Of a DNA stretch of 64,000 nt, positions 27,515 to 36,652 are shown one piece after another. Origin of the DNA: WJJR01 sp964440935 (GTDB lineage: Bacteria > Zixibacteria > MSB-5A5 > WJJR01); contig CAYTTY010000010.1 in the NCBI GenBank assembly GCA_964440935.1, forward strand, positions 38,850 through 102,849. Reading direction: 5' to 3'. The first letter of the stretch is position 1. Each line of letters starts with the position of its first letter. The notes under the pieces are model-generated. The model ran no database searches. It was not told the DNA's origin and saw only the letters and a list, made by a program, of their open reading frames with translations. The translations under genes were made by a program, and so were the position numbers.

Positions 27515-28234
27515 ATGCTTGATTTCGACTCGGTTCAAGCGCTCAGCTTCGATTGCTATGGGACTCTAATTGATTGGGAATCAGGGCTTCTTACCGCCCT
27601 CCGCCCGTGGATTGAACGTCATGGTGCTGATTTGAGCGATGGTCAACTCCTGGAGACATTCGCGGCCTGTGAGCCCGTCGCACAGGAGGCTCATCCCACA
27701 ACCCAGTATCGGGAGATTCTGAAGATCACCCATAGGCTCATCGCTGATCGTTTGAATCTGCCACCTGATGAGATGGACGCGGAGACATTCGCCAACTCGG
27801 TAGGAGAGTGGCCACCCTTTCCTGATTCGGTTGAAGCCTTGGCACGCCTTCAGCGGTGGTTCAAATTGATCATTCTATCAAATGTCGACCATCAGTCGTT
27901 TTCCGGGTCCCAGCGGCAACTGCACGCCGACTTCGCGGCCGTTGTTACCGCCGAGGATGTCGGTGCCTACAAGCCCGACCACCGGATGTTCGAACGGTTG
28001 TTCGAGGTATCCGGGGAACTCGGAATTGAACAAGAGCGGCTCGTGCATGTGGCACAAAGCCTCTACCATGACCATGCTCCCGCCAAGGAGTTGGGAATGT
28101 CGACCGTGTGGGTTGACCGGCGTTCGGGACAGTCCGGCACCGGCGCCACGCGCTCGGTCGCCGGTACGGTCGCACCCGATTTGACGGTGACCTCACTGGC
28201 AGACCTCGCCGATTACGTCGAAGGTCAGGCGTAG
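27515..28234 (+). CDS. HAD-superfamily hydrolase, haloacid dehalogenase type II-like
   Basis: A 239-residue protein with all four HAD motifs: nucleophile Asp13 in SFDCYGTLIDW, the Ser of IILSNVD, the Lys of AYKPDHRMF and the acidic motif in QSLYHDHAPAKELG. Length and the D-x-Y-G-T-L form match the (S)-2-haloacid dehalogenase-like group, many of which are general phosphatases or dehalogenases of unknown substrate. ATG 27515 follows GAGGAAGG. It is transcribed alone and converges with the dockerin-like gene, separated by nine bases. Confidence 0.85.
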   Translation: MLDFDSVQALSFDCYGTLIDWESGLLTALRPWIERHGADLSDGQLLETFAACEPVAQEAHPTTQYREILKITHRLIADRLNLPPDEMDAETFANSVGEWPPFPDSVEALARLQRWFKLIILSNVDHQSFSGSQRQLHADFAAVVTAEDVGAYKPDHRMFERLFEVSGELGIEQERLVHVAQSLYHDHAPAKELGMSTVWVDRRSGQSGTGATRSVAGTVAPDLTVTSLADLADYVEGQA

Positions 28235-28243
28235 ATGATCGAT

Positions 28244-29182
28244 CTACAACGCGCAGGGATTACACGGGGGCGATCCGTTGAAGAACAGTAATGCAATGAT
28301 CTGGTTCAAATCCACGGAATCGGTTGTACTGTCGCAATTTAGATCACTGCGGGATGTGGGACAGGAGCTGTCTTGGATGTCGGGGGAGTTGAAGAAGACA
28401 ATGCTGATCAACTCATTCAGGTCCTCCGACGTGTACTCTCCATCACCATTGATGTCGCCTTGGAGTGGGCAGCCGCACTCGACCTCGGATGCATCCACGG
28501 TGAGCGGATCGGAATGGGCCGAGTAGTTCCCCGATTGATCTTCGGCGATTAACAGATAGACATACTCGCTGATGCCATCGGATGTGGTATCGGTGAAGGA
28601 CGAGCCTGCGACACCGGGATTCGCCAGATTGCCGGTGGGATCGTCGAGACGGTGATACACGCCATTGTTCGGAGCATCGCGACGGTAGATGTGATAGGTC
28701 AGCCCGGGGACCGCAGTCCACGTCACGGTGATCTCCGCATCAGAGACGACCTCGGCGCTGAGACCCGATGGTGTCGCTGGCACCGTTCCGACGCTGAGCA
28801 CCACGTTCTCTTCTTGGAATGAATTCGGTGGAATCGTGCCGCTCAGTTGCCACGATTCACCACGTGCTGCATTCACGTAGACGAAATCATAAGGATTGCC
28901 TGCCGCTTCGGTGGTGTAGTTCTGGAAGTTGTCGAACCAGTTCAGGCCATCATAGCCGCCGCCAACGTTGAGTTCTGTCCGAATCTCCTCGTTGGTATCA
29001 TCAAGGAATCCAAACCAGCTCAATTCCTCCTCCGCCGGATGTGTCAGATCGGAATTCGATACAGTTCCATAAATAGCACCTTGGGCCATCACGGTGGCGG
29101 GCAGGAGGACCAGACAGCACGCGGTCACGATCGCTAACGCTCTGGGAATCAATTTGATATGGGGCGCCGTTGATTTCATCAT
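28244..29182 (-). CDS. Secreted FN3-containing protein with dockerin-like module
   Basis: A 312-residue protein from ATG 29182; GTG 29198-29200 is an alternative and neither has a strong Shine-Dalgarno. The signal peptide ends at PATVMA. A short region resembling a carboxypeptidase-regulatory-like beta-sandwich (about 30-125, beginning AIYGTVSNSDLTH) is followed by an FN3 domain (about 130-225: PSGLSAEVVSDAEITVTW). The C-terminal duplicated dockerin-like module (about 232-312) ends FFNGSPPCNPCAL. Its first half has EDLN in place of VDLN. It belongs with the other dockerin-tailed secreted proteins of the window. Confidence 0.75.
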   Translation of the reverse strand: MMKSTAPHIKLIPRALAIVTACCLVLLPATVMAQGAIYGTVSNSDLTHPAEEELSWFGFLDDTNEEIRTELNVGGGYDGLNWFDNFQNYTTEAAGNPYDFVYVNAARGESWQLSGTIPPNSFQEENVVLSVGTVPATPSGLSAEVVSDAEITVTWTAVPGLTYHIYRRDAPNNGVYHRLDDPTGNLANPGVAGSSFTDTTSDGISEYVYLLIAEDQSGNYSAHSDPLTVDASEVECGCPLQGDINGDGEYTSEDLNELISIVFFNSPDIQDSSCPTSRSDLNCDSTTDSVDLNQIIALLFFNGSPPCNPCAL

Positions 29183-29335
29183 TGATGACACGGGAGACAC
29201 ATGAGCGACTCTTTGACCGAACCAGAAACTCTCTAGACAATATACAAGGCTTTTGCAATTTCTCGATACTGAAGGTCCGATTTTTCATGGCTTATCGGCA
29301 ATTCTGCGGGTTTGCTCACGTACCAACATAGGGAA

Positions 29336-29914
29336 ATGATTAGCGAGCAACGACTTTCGGAACGCATCCGTCTCGCAAATCTGTCGAGACAGAATCGTTG
29401 CGGGCACTGGCTTCTCCGCGCGGTGGCCGTCTGGCTTTTCTTTGGGGGTATCTGGGTGTTCGGAGCGGGCTGCTCCGATGATGATCCAGTCAGTCCCGGC
29501 GACGAAGTGCCCGTCGATACCTCATCATTGCAATTCACGGACTTTCATTCCACAGGGTATCATGAAGACGGAGAGGTCGAAACCGGACTGACAATGCAAT
29601 GGAGGCTCGCCTTTGAATCCACGACCGGACGGGATTGCAGAATCCAATTCTACCGGTTGCGGGATCAGGACAGTACCGAGGTCCATCGCCGTGAAAATCC
29701 CACCATCAAGTACATTGAGGACGGCGGTGAGTTGAGCGATAAGGAGGTATGGGTTCCCATTGACGGGTCAACGTCATCGGGGCGCTACACGTTTACCGCC
29801 TATTACGAGACGGGGCGACTGATGGATACCGGAGAGGGTGGAACCGAATGGAACGGCCCGCTGTCGACTGGGGCTGTCTCACAAGAATTTACCATCATCG
29901 ACCCAGCGCCCTGA
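29336..29914 (+). CDS. Predicted lipoprotein of unknown function
   Basis: A 192-residue protein with an unusually long N-terminus (about 25 polar residues) before a hydrophobic stretch and a lipobox ending VFGAGCSDD (Cys46), so the mature form is probably lipidated. The mature part is polar and beta-rich (LTMQWRLAFES, then RYTFTAYYETG), suggestive of a single Ig-like domain. ATG 29336 has AGGGA close upstream; TTG 29312 is an alternative. It converges with rpiA. No family is recognised. Confidence 0.6.
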   Translation: MISEQRLSERIRLANLSRQNRCGHWLLRAVAVWLFFGGIWVFGAGCSDDDPVSPGDEVPVDTSSLQFTDFHSTGYHEDGEVETGLTMQWRLAFESTTGRDCRIQFYRLRDQDSTEVHRRENPTIKYIEDGGELSDKEVWVPIDGSTSSGRYTFTAYYETGRLMDTGEGGTEWNGPLSTGAVSQEFTIIDPAP

Positions 29915-29942
29915 AAATTGGGGCGCTGGCGGCTCGTTTGAG

Positions 29943-30656
29943 CTAAGTTTGTGCTTCTTGTTCCGCCGGCGTCATCACGGTATCGCCATCGACTCCGGCG
30001 ACAATCACGCGTTCGACTAACCCCAAGAACAACCCGTGTGCTACAATTCCCGTGCGGTAGTCCAGTTCAGCGCCCAGCTCCTCCGGGTTACCGATCGGTC
30101 CAAAATTGGCATCAAGGATGATATTCCCTTGGTCGGTTTGGAAAACCGATCCATCTTTGGCGGTGCGCAGTGTAACTTGGGCGCCGAGCGATTCCAGGAA
30201 ACGTTGTTGTGTGCCTCGTCCGAAGGGGATGACTTCGACCGGGACGGCCCACTTGGTGCCAAGCACCGGAGACAGTTTCGATTCATCGACAACGATGATC
30301 TCACGAATGGTCGCCTGGGCAACAATCTTCTCGCGCAACAGTGCACCACCCCCCCCTTTGATTACATTCAGCTGCGGATCGACTTCATCGGCGCCGTCGA
30401 TGGTCAGGTCGATTTCCGGGTGGTCGTCCAATGTCGTGAGCGGGATACCCAGTGATTCTGCTGCATCCCCCATCTCCAACGAGCAGGGAACGCCGGTGAT
30501 GTTGCGTAACTCTCCAGCATCGAGGCGCTCGGCAATGCGCTGTACCGCGAACAGTGCAGTCGATCCATGCCCCAAGCCGACAACCATCCCGTCTTTGACC
30601 ATGTCCGCGGCTGTCACGGCCGCGCGCTTTTTCAGTTCACCCACGTTGATGTCCAT
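29943..30656 (-). CDS. rpiA: Ribose-5-phosphate isomerase A
   Basis: A 237-residue cytoplasmic enzyme interconverting ribose 5-phosphate and ribulose 5-phosphate in the pentose phosphate pathway. Diagnostic motifs are present: GLGHGSTA near residue 27 (usually GLGTGSTA), DGADE and KGGGGALLREK carrying the catalytic Asp/Glu/Lys, and normal family length. It starts three bases after the flavoprotein gene stops, last in a likely operon with glucokinase and that flavoprotein. The His in GLGHGSTA is a mild deviation from the usual Thr. Confidence 0.93.
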   Translation of the reverse strand: MDINVGELKKRAAVTAADMVKDGMVVGLGHGSTALFAVQRIAERLDAGELRNITGVPCSLEMGDAAESLGIPLTTLDDHPEIDLTIDGADEVDPQLNVIKGGGGALLREKIVAQATIREIIVVDESKLSPVLGTKWAVPVEVIPFGRGTQQRFLESLGAQVTLRTAKDGSVFQTDQGNIILDANFGPIGNPEELGAELDYRTGIVAHGLFLGLVERVIVAGVDGDTVMTPAEQEAQT

Positions 30657-30659
30657 GAG

Positions 30660-32048
30660 TTATGCCTCGATTGATGCAAAGAGCGAATTGAGCGATTCGG
30701 TTAACGTGGGATGGGAAAAGACACCATCCCGAATCGCAGTGTAGGGGAGGTTGCCCATCATTGCCAACTGAATTCCCCCGGCGATTTCGCCACCCTCGAT
30801 GCCCAATATGGCCGCACCCAGAATTTGCTCCGACGCGGGATCGACCAGAGCCTTCATCAAACCGCGGGTTTCATCGGTTTCCAGCGCCCGGGCCACTTTG
30901 GACATCGGCATCTTCGCAACGGCGAACTCACGCCCCTGGGCGCGCAGCTCCTTCTCCGTTGGACCGACACGCCCGAGTTGGGGATCCATGAACACCGTGT
31001 AGGGGACGATACGCTCTGTAGTTGAGCGATTGCCGCCTTCAATCAGATTGGCGCGGAGTACACGGCCATCATCATACGAAATGTGCGTGAAGGCGGGTCC
31101 GCCATTCACATCGCCCATCGCCCAAATCCCATCAACCGACGTTTCCAGACGATCATTGACTTCAACAAATCCGCGATCATCCAGCGTGACACCCGTGGCT
31201 TCGCAGTTGAGTGAATCGGTGTTGGGGCGGCGGCCCGTTGCGACAAGTAAATGCGTCCCGCGCGCTGTCACTTCCCGGCCTTGCCCGGTCAGTTCGACTT
31301 CAATGTCATTGCCCATCTTGCGGATGCGGCTGGCGGTGGATTGCAGCAAAACCTCAATGCCATCATCGCGAAAGATCTTGGCGACTTCATCAGCAATGTC
31401 AGAGTCCTCATGGGCGAGGAGCTGCTCTCCACGATGGATCAGCGTGACCTTGCTGTTCAGACGGCGAAACAACTGCCCGAACTCGACACCGATATATCCG
31501 CCACCGAGGACAACGAGGTGATGCGGCACATGGTCCAATTCCATGATCGATGTCGAGTCGAGTATTGGCACCGAATCGATTCCCTCGATCGGCGGAATGG
31601 TGGAACGCGTGCCCGTATTGATGAACACCCAATCGGCATCACAGGTCATCGTTCCACCATCATTCAGTACCACATTGAGAGACTTTGGGCCAACGAAACG
31701 TGCGTCACCGTAGACCAGATCGACACCCTCGACCGATTCGACGCTCTTCGTGCTGCCGGTGCGAAACAGCGTCACAATGTCGCGTTTACGTTGCCGAATA
31801 CGCTCCATGTCGACCACGGCTTCTGTGCAGTTGATCCCGTAATCGGATGCACGCTGGACCAGATGTGCCACTCGCCCGCTGGCGATCATTGTCTTGGTTG
31901 GTGTGCATCCCTCGTTGACGCAGGTGCCGCCGACGTGCTTGCGCTCGATCAGTGCAGTGCGCCGTCCCGAACGCGCCAGGGCGGTTGATAGGGGGCCGCC
32001 GCTTTGGCCTGCGCCAATGACAATTGCGTCGTAATGTTGATCAGCCAT
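30660..32048 (-). CDS. MerA-like FAD/NAD(P)-dependent disulfide oxidoreductase
   Basis: A 462-residue class I pyridine nucleotide-disulfide oxidoreductase. The FAD-binding GxGxSG motif (AIVIGAGQSGGP) is followed by the redox pair in GGTCVNEGCTPTK, the second dinucleotide fold (VVLGGGYIGVEFGQLF), the FAD motif MGDVNGGPAFTH and the dimerisation domain ending in SHPTLTE with the catalytic His/Glu. It lacks the heavy-metal domain and terminal Cys pair of true mercuric reductases and is not clearly a lipoamide dehydrogenase, so the substrate is open. It lies between glucokinase (20 bases) and rpiA (3 bases), suggesting a redox link to sugar metabolism. Confidence 0.85.
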   Translation of the reverse strand: MADQHYDAIVIGAGQSGGPLSTALARSGRRTALIERKHVGGTCVNEGCTPTKTMIASGRVAHLVQRASDYGINCTEAVVDMERIRQRKRDIVTLFRTGSTKSVESVEGVDLVYGDARFVGPKSLNVVLNDGGTMTCDADWVFINTGTRSTIPPIEGIDSVPILDSTSIMELDHVPHHLVVLGGGYIGVEFGQLFRRLNSKVTLIHRGEQLLAHEDSDIADEVAKIFRDDGIEVLLQSTASRIRKMGNDIEVELTGQGREVTARGTHLLVATGRRPNTDSLNCEATGVTLDDRGFVEVNDRLETSVDGIWAMGDVNGGPAFTHISYDDGRVLRANLIEGGNRSTTERIVPYTVFMDPQLGRVGPTEKELRAQGREFAVAKMPMSKVARALETDETRGLMKALVDPASEQILGAAILGIEGGEIAGGIQLAMMGNLPYTAIRDGVFSHPTLTESLNSLFASIEA

Positions 32049-32068
32049 GTCACTACTCCAATGGTGCT

Positions 32069-33115
32069 TCAGGTTGAAGATGATTCACGTTGGGCAACTT
32101 CGAACACATGTCGCGCCGCTCCCATGAGCGCCACGTTGTGTCCAACGATGACAGAGACGGGGATGTTCGCCAACATGTCAGACAGCCGTCCCTTGTGGGT
32201 GAACGCCTCAACAAATTCGCCTGTCTTCAACGCCGGCAGAATGCGCGGCGGGATTCCGCCGCCGAGATAAATGCCTCCGGTGGCCATGACTTTCATGGCG
32301 AGATTCCCCGCTTCAGAACCCAAAATGCGAACGAAGAGAGACAGGGTTGCCTGACATAGTGGACAAGGAGGTTCGGCATCGAGCGCAGCATCAATGATCA
32401 CCGGGGTCGCATCGTCGGCTCTGGTTATGGCCTCAGCGACCGGTTGTTTCTCCGACTGGTCCGATGTATCCCGGATAAATTCATAGAGACCCGGAATACC
32501 ACGCCCGGAACACACACGCTCGAAGCTAACATGATCGTACATTCGACGCATGTATTGCAGCAGTTCGACTTGCTGCTTGTCGGCCGGGGCAAAGCTTGCA
32601 TGGCCGCCTTCTGAGGGGTACGCCACGTGTGAGCGGTCATTCCACACGAGAAACGCTTCCCCCAATCCGGTCCCCGGTGCAATAACACCGATCGCGCCAT
32701 TAGAACTCTTCCGGCCGGTCTTGATCAGATCGACTTCATCATCTCCCAGCACCGGCACCGCGGACGCCATGGCCTGCAAATCATTGAGAAGAATGACCGA
32801 CTTGATGTTGAGAGCGTCTTTCAACGCCGATTCATCCAATGACCAGGGGAGATTGGTGATCTGCGCTCGTCCGCCAATCACCGGTCCCGCCACGCCAAAA
32901 GTGGCATGACTGACTGAAGCGTTGTGCCGATCGAGGAAGCTGGCGACAAGGTCTTGAAGAGAATTGAATTCGCGGCTCGGCTGACGGTCGATCACGATCG
33001 GATCGTGCACATCGCGGTCTGGTGCGTAGAGCCCGAGGACCGTTTTCGTACCGCCGATATCGCCAGCGAGGAGGGGGTGTCCGGTCTGAGTGTTCATAGG
33101 CGTCAATATATTCAT
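32069..33115 (-). CDS. glk: Glucokinase
   Basis: A 348-residue member of the proteobacterial-type glucokinase family, phosphorylating glucose with ATP. Motifs: phosphate loop GDIGGTKT (about residues 19-26), APGTGLGEA, the glucose-binding EGGHASFAP, ERVCSGRGIPGLYEF and GGIPPRILP near the C-terminus. The start at 33115 follows GGGAGG by six bases; an internal ATG at 33097 is possible. It is first of a three-gene minus-strand operon with the MerA-like flavoprotein and rpiA, and divergent from the TauE/SafE gene over 64 bases. Confidence 0.92.
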   Translation of the reverse strand: MNILTPMNTQTGHPLLAGDIGGTKTVLGLYAPDRDVHDPIVIDRQPSREFNSLQDLVASFLDRHNASVSHATFGVAGPVIGGRAQITNLPWSLDESALKDALNIKSVILLNDLQAMASAVPVLGDDEVDLIKTGRKSSNGAIGVIAPGTGLGEAFLVWNDRSHVAYPSEGGHASFAPADKQQVELLQYMRRMYDHVSFERVCSGRGIPGLYEFIRDTSDQSEKQPVAEAITRADDATPVIIDAALDAEPPCPLCQATLSLFVRILGSEAGNLAMKVMATGGIYLGGGIPPRILPALKTGEFVEAFTHKGRLSDMLANIPVSVIVGHNVALMGAARHVFEVAQRESSST

Positions 33116-33179
33116 AATCCGCCTCCCTTTCGACGCTTAATCCCGTTCGCCGGATGGGGAAATACCCTATACTCCGGCC

Positions 33180-33962
33180 ATGTTTGACGTCGCCTGGTAC
33201 ATGTATGTGGCCGTGATTGGCGCCGGATTTCTCGCCGGGTTTATCAATACCTTTGCCGGTAGCGGATCTTTGATTACGCTGCCATTGCTCATTTTTCTTG
33301 GGCTTCCTGCCACAGTGGCCAATGGGACGAATCGCGTGGCCATTCTGCTGCAGAATGTCGTGGGCGTCTCCAGTTTCGGTCAGCAAAAAGTGCTCGATCT
33401 GCGTGGCGGACTGATCCTCGCCATTCCCGCGGTTCTTGGATCACTGGTTGGGGCACAGATTGCGGTTGATCTTGACGAGATGATGATGCGCCGGGCCATT
33501 GGCGTGTTGATGGTCGTGATGTTTGTTGTCATTCTTATTCGTCCCAAGCGCTGGCTGCAAGGGCGAGCGACGCTGCCGTCGGGCCGGATGCCGGTTGTTC
33601 GTATTGTGGTGTTCTTCCTGATCGGGATTTACGGTGGCTTCATTCAGGCGGGCGTTGGCATCTTCCTGCTGGCCGGGTTGGTACTCAGTGCCGGATACGA
33701 TGTTGTCCGAGCGAATGCCGTCAAGCTGCTAATCGTGCTCGCGTTTACACCCTTCGCCCTCGCGATCTTCCTGTTCAACGATCAGGTGAACTGGACGGTG
33801 GGATTGGTGCTGGCAATTGGCAATATGCTCGGTGCGTTTGTCGCGACACGTATGGCTGTGAGACGCGGCGCCGGTTTCGTTCGTGTTTTGTTGATTGTAG
33901 TTGTCATTGTCTCCGCGGTCGAGTTCCTTGGCATCCGACAACTTGTTACGTCGGCTCTGTAA
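33180..33962 (+). CDS. TauE/SafE (TSUP) family membrane transporter
   Basis: A 260-residue integral membrane protein with about eight predicted helices and the two family repeats (FLAGFINTFAGSGSLITLPLL near the start in part: AGFINTFAGSGS; then FFLIGIYGGFIQAGVG). TSUP proteins export sulfite, sulfoacetate or related sulfur and organic anions; the substrate here is unknown. It is followed by a VOC-family gene 43 bases downstream on the same strand. Confidence 0.88.
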   Translation: MFDVAWYMYVAVIGAGFLAGFINTFAGSGSLITLPLLIFLGLPATVANGTNRVAILLQNVVGVSSFGQQKVLDLRGGLILAIPAVLGSLVGAQIAVDLDEMMMRRAIGVLMVVMFVVILIRPKRWLQGRATLPSGRMPVVRIVVFFLIGIYGGFIQAGVGIFLLAGLVLSAGYDVVRANAVKLLIVLAFTPFALAIFLFNDQVNWTVGLVLAIGNMLGAFVATRMAVRRGAGFVRVLLIVVVIVSAVEFLGIRQLVTSAL

Positions 33963-34005
33963 GCACTGCATCCGCCAATCTCAGTTTACCTCCAGAGGAA
34001 CCCGT

Positions 34006-34392
34006 ATGGCTTCTATCAGGCAGGCAATCGGTTCCATCGGCTGGATCGACTTAACCGTCGATGATGCCGACGGTATTCGTGATTTCTATAAACGTGTTGC
34101 CGGATGGACACACTCTGACGTGTCGATGGGCGATTACAGCGACTACGCGATGAACCGTCCCGACGACGGCACGCCAACCGCCGGCGTCTGCCACAAGAAA
34201 GGCATCAACGCCGAGATTCCGTCCCAATGGCTGATCTATATCGTGGTGGAGAACCTCGATGACAGCATTGCCCAATGCACGCAACTTGGCGGCACCGTGC
34301 TTGTCGGTCCCAAAGGTATGGGGCCAGGTGCACGATACTGTGTCATTCAGGATCCGGCCGGTGCAGTGGCGGCGCTCTACGAGGAGAGCTGA
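34006..34392 (+). CDS. VOC (glyoxalase/bleomycin resistance) family protein
   Basis: A 128-residue protein with one pair of beta-alpha-beta-beta-beta modules: WIDLTVDDADGIRDFYKRVAGW at the start (in part IDLTVDDADGIRDFY), WLIYIVVENLDD in the middle and YCVIQDPAGAVAALYE at the end. VOC proteins bind a metal and act as lyases, dioxygenases or binding proteins. The family's usual metal-binding His is not obvious in the first strand. ATG 34006 has AGAGGA upstream; the longer frame from 33901 overlaps the transporter gene. Confidence 0.85.
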   Translation: MASIRQAIGSIGWIDLTVDDADGIRDFYKRVAGWTHSDVSMGDYSDYAMNRPDDGTPTAGVCHKKGINAEIPSQWLIYIVVENLDDSIAQCTQLGGTVLVGPKGMGPGARYCVIQDPAGAVAALYEES

Positions 34393-34425
34393 CCACAACA
34401 CAAACGAGTGGATCGTCCTCTTCGG

Positions 34426-34539
34426 TTATTGATGGTGACGTGAGGATCGATCACGTCCCGAGTTAAGTCCCATCATCAGTATTCCAATGCCGGCGAAGAA
34501 CGCGGCCAACCCGATTGGTGAACCCCATCCCAAATCCAT
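34426..34539 (-). CDS. Small single-span membrane protein (37 residues)
   Basis: ATG at 34539 is preceded by AAGGGAG at suitable spacing. The translation starts MDLGWGSPIGLAAFFAG, continues through a hydrophobic helix of about 20 residues (to LMMGL) and ends in a basic, His-rich tail before TAA at 34426. Composition is typical of a small membrane protein with a cytoplasmic basic tail. Nothing is known of its role. Confidence 0.5.
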   Translation of the reverse strand: MDLGWGSPIGLAAFFAGIGILMMGLNSGRDRSSRHHQ

Positions 34540-34608
34540 TGCCGAGACTCCCTTCTGAACCATTCCGTCATAGCTGTATCATCAACTACAGCTTAGTCCA
34601 TTCGGTCC

Positions 34609-34881
34609 ATGCCGGCAAGCGGGTATCAAGAGAGCGATGACATTTGCATTGAGTATCTCCATCAACTGGCCATCGATAAGCCATCACTGGCAGAACCCGC
34701 TCAGCAGTGGACCAGGGTGTCCGAATTGCTTGGTGGTGTTTCGCAGTTCTTCTCATCCCAGCAGATGCCATCCCGGGACGACGATTTGCGCGGTGTCGTT
34801 AATGTGCTCCACTCAGTTGCACTAGCCGAGAAACATGCGATTGACGGGCTGCGTTCATGCCTGGAAGTCTCTGTTCGTTGA
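34609..34881 (+). CDS. Small hypothetical protein
   Basis: A 90-residue open frame with protein-like composition and predicted amphipathic helices (VSELLGGVSQFFSSQQ, VVNVLHSVALAEKHAIDGL). There is no convincing Shine-Dalgarno upstream of ATG 34609, and the 26 codons before the next ATG leave the start uncertain. No family is recognised; it may be spurious. Confidence 0.35.
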   Translation: MPASGYQESDDICIEYLHQLAIDKPSLAEPAQQWTRVSELLGGVSQFFSSQQMPSRDDDLRGVVNVLHSVALAEKHAIDGLRSCLEVSVR

Positions 34882-34992
34882 CCTTTCCTCAATCGTCCAA
34901 CCCCTTGTTAGCAGAATAATTCGGAAAAGCGTCGTAAGCACTCGTTCACGTTCTGACTGTAAGGGAAAGCCCGTATAACCGAGACGGCGGCT

Positions 34993-35020
34993 TTGGTGCG
35001 GTGCGCAGTATACGTATACT
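34993..35020 (+). promoter_or_regulatory. Promoter of the outer-membrane barrel gene
   Basis: TTGGTG (34993-34998), 16-base spacer, TATACT (35015-35020), about 70 bases before the start codon. The palindrome AGTATACGTATACT overlaps the -10 box. Confidence 0.45.
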
Positions 35021-35090
35021 CAACACACGTGAGCCGGGGTGCTTTCGGCGCCGACGCGTTGGCAGTTACACCCCGGAGGGAGGAGAGGTT

Positions 35091-35627
35091 ATGAGACGAA
35101 TACTGGCAACAGGTATTGCCATCGCCTTGATGACCACTGTTTCAACTACAGCCAATGCCGGTGGTTTCGGGATCGGTGCCCGTGTGGCCGTCGTACAGGA
35201 TGATGGCACAGACAATACGCGCGGGATGCCCGGGATCTTCCTTCGAATGGGGGATGGCGTATTTGGTGTCGAGGGTACTATCGATTATAAAAGCGATGAC
35301 GTGGGTCCCGTGGACATTCGCACGTGGCCGGTGACGGTCAGCGTATTGGTTCGCCCATTACCGATTGTGTTCGCCGGTGCGGGTCTGGGTTGGTACAATA
35401 CAACCTTTGACTACAACGATCCCTTGATCGAAGATAACACCGAATCAGAGATCGGATACCAGCTTGGTGCCGGTGTAGAATTGCCACTGACACCGCAGTT
35501 CGAATTGGTGGGCGATCTTCGCTATCATTTCATCGACTACGATGTGACCGAGGATCTGTCGGAGTTTGATTTCGACAACGCCAATTACTTCAGCGTCCAC
35601 GGCGGTATTCTATTCAACATTCCATAA
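35091..35627 (+). CDS. Predicted outer-membrane beta-barrel protein
   Basis: A 178-residue protein with a cleavable signal peptide (about 1-24, ending TTANA), then alternating hydrophobic strands (GFGIGARVAVVQ, FVGA-like turns, IVFAGAGLGWYNTTF) and a C-terminal strand ending FSVHGGILFNIP. Size and strand pattern fit an eight-stranded OmpX/OmpW-like barrel. A very strong GGAGGGAGGAG lies upstream of ATG 35091, suggesting high expression. Function is unknown. Confidence 0.75.
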   Translation: MRRILATGIAIALMTTVSTTANAGGFGIGARVAVVQDDGTDNTRGMPGIFLRMGDGVFGVEGTIDYKSDDVGPVDIRTWPVTVSVLVRPLPIVFAGAGLGWYNTTFDYNDPLIEDNTESEIGYQLGAGVELPLTPQFELVGDLRYHFIDYDVTEDLSEFDFDNANYFSVHGGILFNIP

Positions 35628-35822
35628 CGTCGTGGGGTACAGATGAAAACAACGAAACGAAATATGCGATGTGTGATGTCTGGCACGAGGGTAAAGAGTC
35701 GAGTTCTTCAGCTTTTTCATCGAAGGACGCGCGCAATTTATTGACTCTCCCGATCTCAAAGTGACGGCAGGGTGGACCTTCTTTCACTAAACGTTCACGA
35801 CCTCGACGGAGGAGGCAGTAAC

Positions 35823-36104
35823 ATGAGTGATACACAGAAAGCCTATGAAGAGAAAATGCGGGCTCAAATTGACGAGTTGGATGCCAAGATCGAGCTGCTG
35901 CGATCCAAGGCACGTTCGGCCTCAGCCGATGCTCAGGTCGAATTCGGCAAACGCGCCAATGAACTGGAAGCGAAGGCCGGTGCGGTGCGTGCACAACTCA
36001 AGGAACTGGCAAACGCGTCGGAAGAGAAATGGCAGGAGATGAAAGCCAGCGTTGAGAACGCATACAATCAGTTCAAGAAAGAACTGGACGAAGCAACGAA
36101 GTGA
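35823..36104 (+). CDS. Small coiled-coil protein
   Basis: A 93-residue, highly charged, almost entirely helical protein. Heptads run from IDELDAKIELLRSKARSAS in the first half to WQEMKASVENAYNQFKKEL at the end. It resembles small 'sll1863-type' stress-related coiled-coil proteins, where the repeating Ala/Glu/Lys helix is the only feature. ATG 35823 follows GGAGGAGG. No signal peptide, so it is probably cytoplasmic. Confidence 0.75.
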   Translation: MSDTQKAYEEKMRAQIDELDAKIELLRSKARSASADAQVEFGKRANELEAKAGAVRAQLKELANASEEKWQEMKASVENAYNQFKKELDEATK

Positions 36105-36169
36105 GCAATTTCACCTGTCCAGGGATCAGCGTGGCCCGGGTGTCTCCTGACGCCCGAACCGGCCGGCAA

Positions 36170-36652
36170 TTACGCTTTTTTGATGACAACCGTCCCTGCA
36201 AGCTTGTCGTGCCAGGCCTGCGAGTTCTTATCGAACAAGGCCCAGAAGTAGCCGAGACCAAAGAACAATCCACTCAGAATACGGCCAATAATCTCCCGTA
36301 GAATCATGGTCCAGAGGCCGGGGATGTTTCCGGTTTGATGATTGATCACGCGCAAGCCCATGAGATACTTGCCGGGCGTCACCCCATTGCGCAACATCAT
36401 CAAGAACACGACCAGATAGGCCAACGGAAAGAGCACGGCCATGATCGTCCCAAGATCTTCTGACATCGAGCCGAAAATCCCGACGGCGATCAGGTACAGG
36501 ATGACCCCAATCAATGGATCAATCACCCAAGCCACCCAGCGACGGAAGATGTTTGCCTTCTCGCCCTTGTTCGGTACCGGGATGTACGTCCCGCACCACG
36601 TGCAAAAGAACGTGTCGGGCATTACCTCTTTGCGACAACTGGGACAGTCCAC
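36170..36652 (-). CDS. Zinc-ribbon RDD-family membrane protein
   Basis: A 160-residue protein starting at GTG 36652, with AGGAGG six bases upstream. An N-terminal zinc ribbon (CPSC at residues 3-6, CTWC at about 17-20) precedes an RDD domain with three or four membrane helices: the Arg of FRRWVAWVIDPLIG, then GVTPGKYLMGLRVI and the Asp of LFDKNSQAWHDKLAGT. RDD proteins are poorly characterised and some act as ion exchangers. It is transcribed alone. Confidence 0.85.
   Translation of the reverse strand: MDCPSCRKEVMPDTFFCTWCGTYIPVPNKGEKANIFRRWVAWVIDPLIGVILYLIAVGIFGSMSEDLGTIMAVLFPLAYLVVFLMMLRNGVTPGKYLMGLRVINHQTGNIPGLWTMILREIIGRILSGLFFGLGYFWALFDKNSQAWHDKLAGTVVIKKA

Noticed and set aside
30660..32048. 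Calling the flavoprotein mercuric reductase
   Set aside because: It lacks the N-terminal metal-binding domain and the C-terminal vicinal cysteines, and there are no mer genes nearby.
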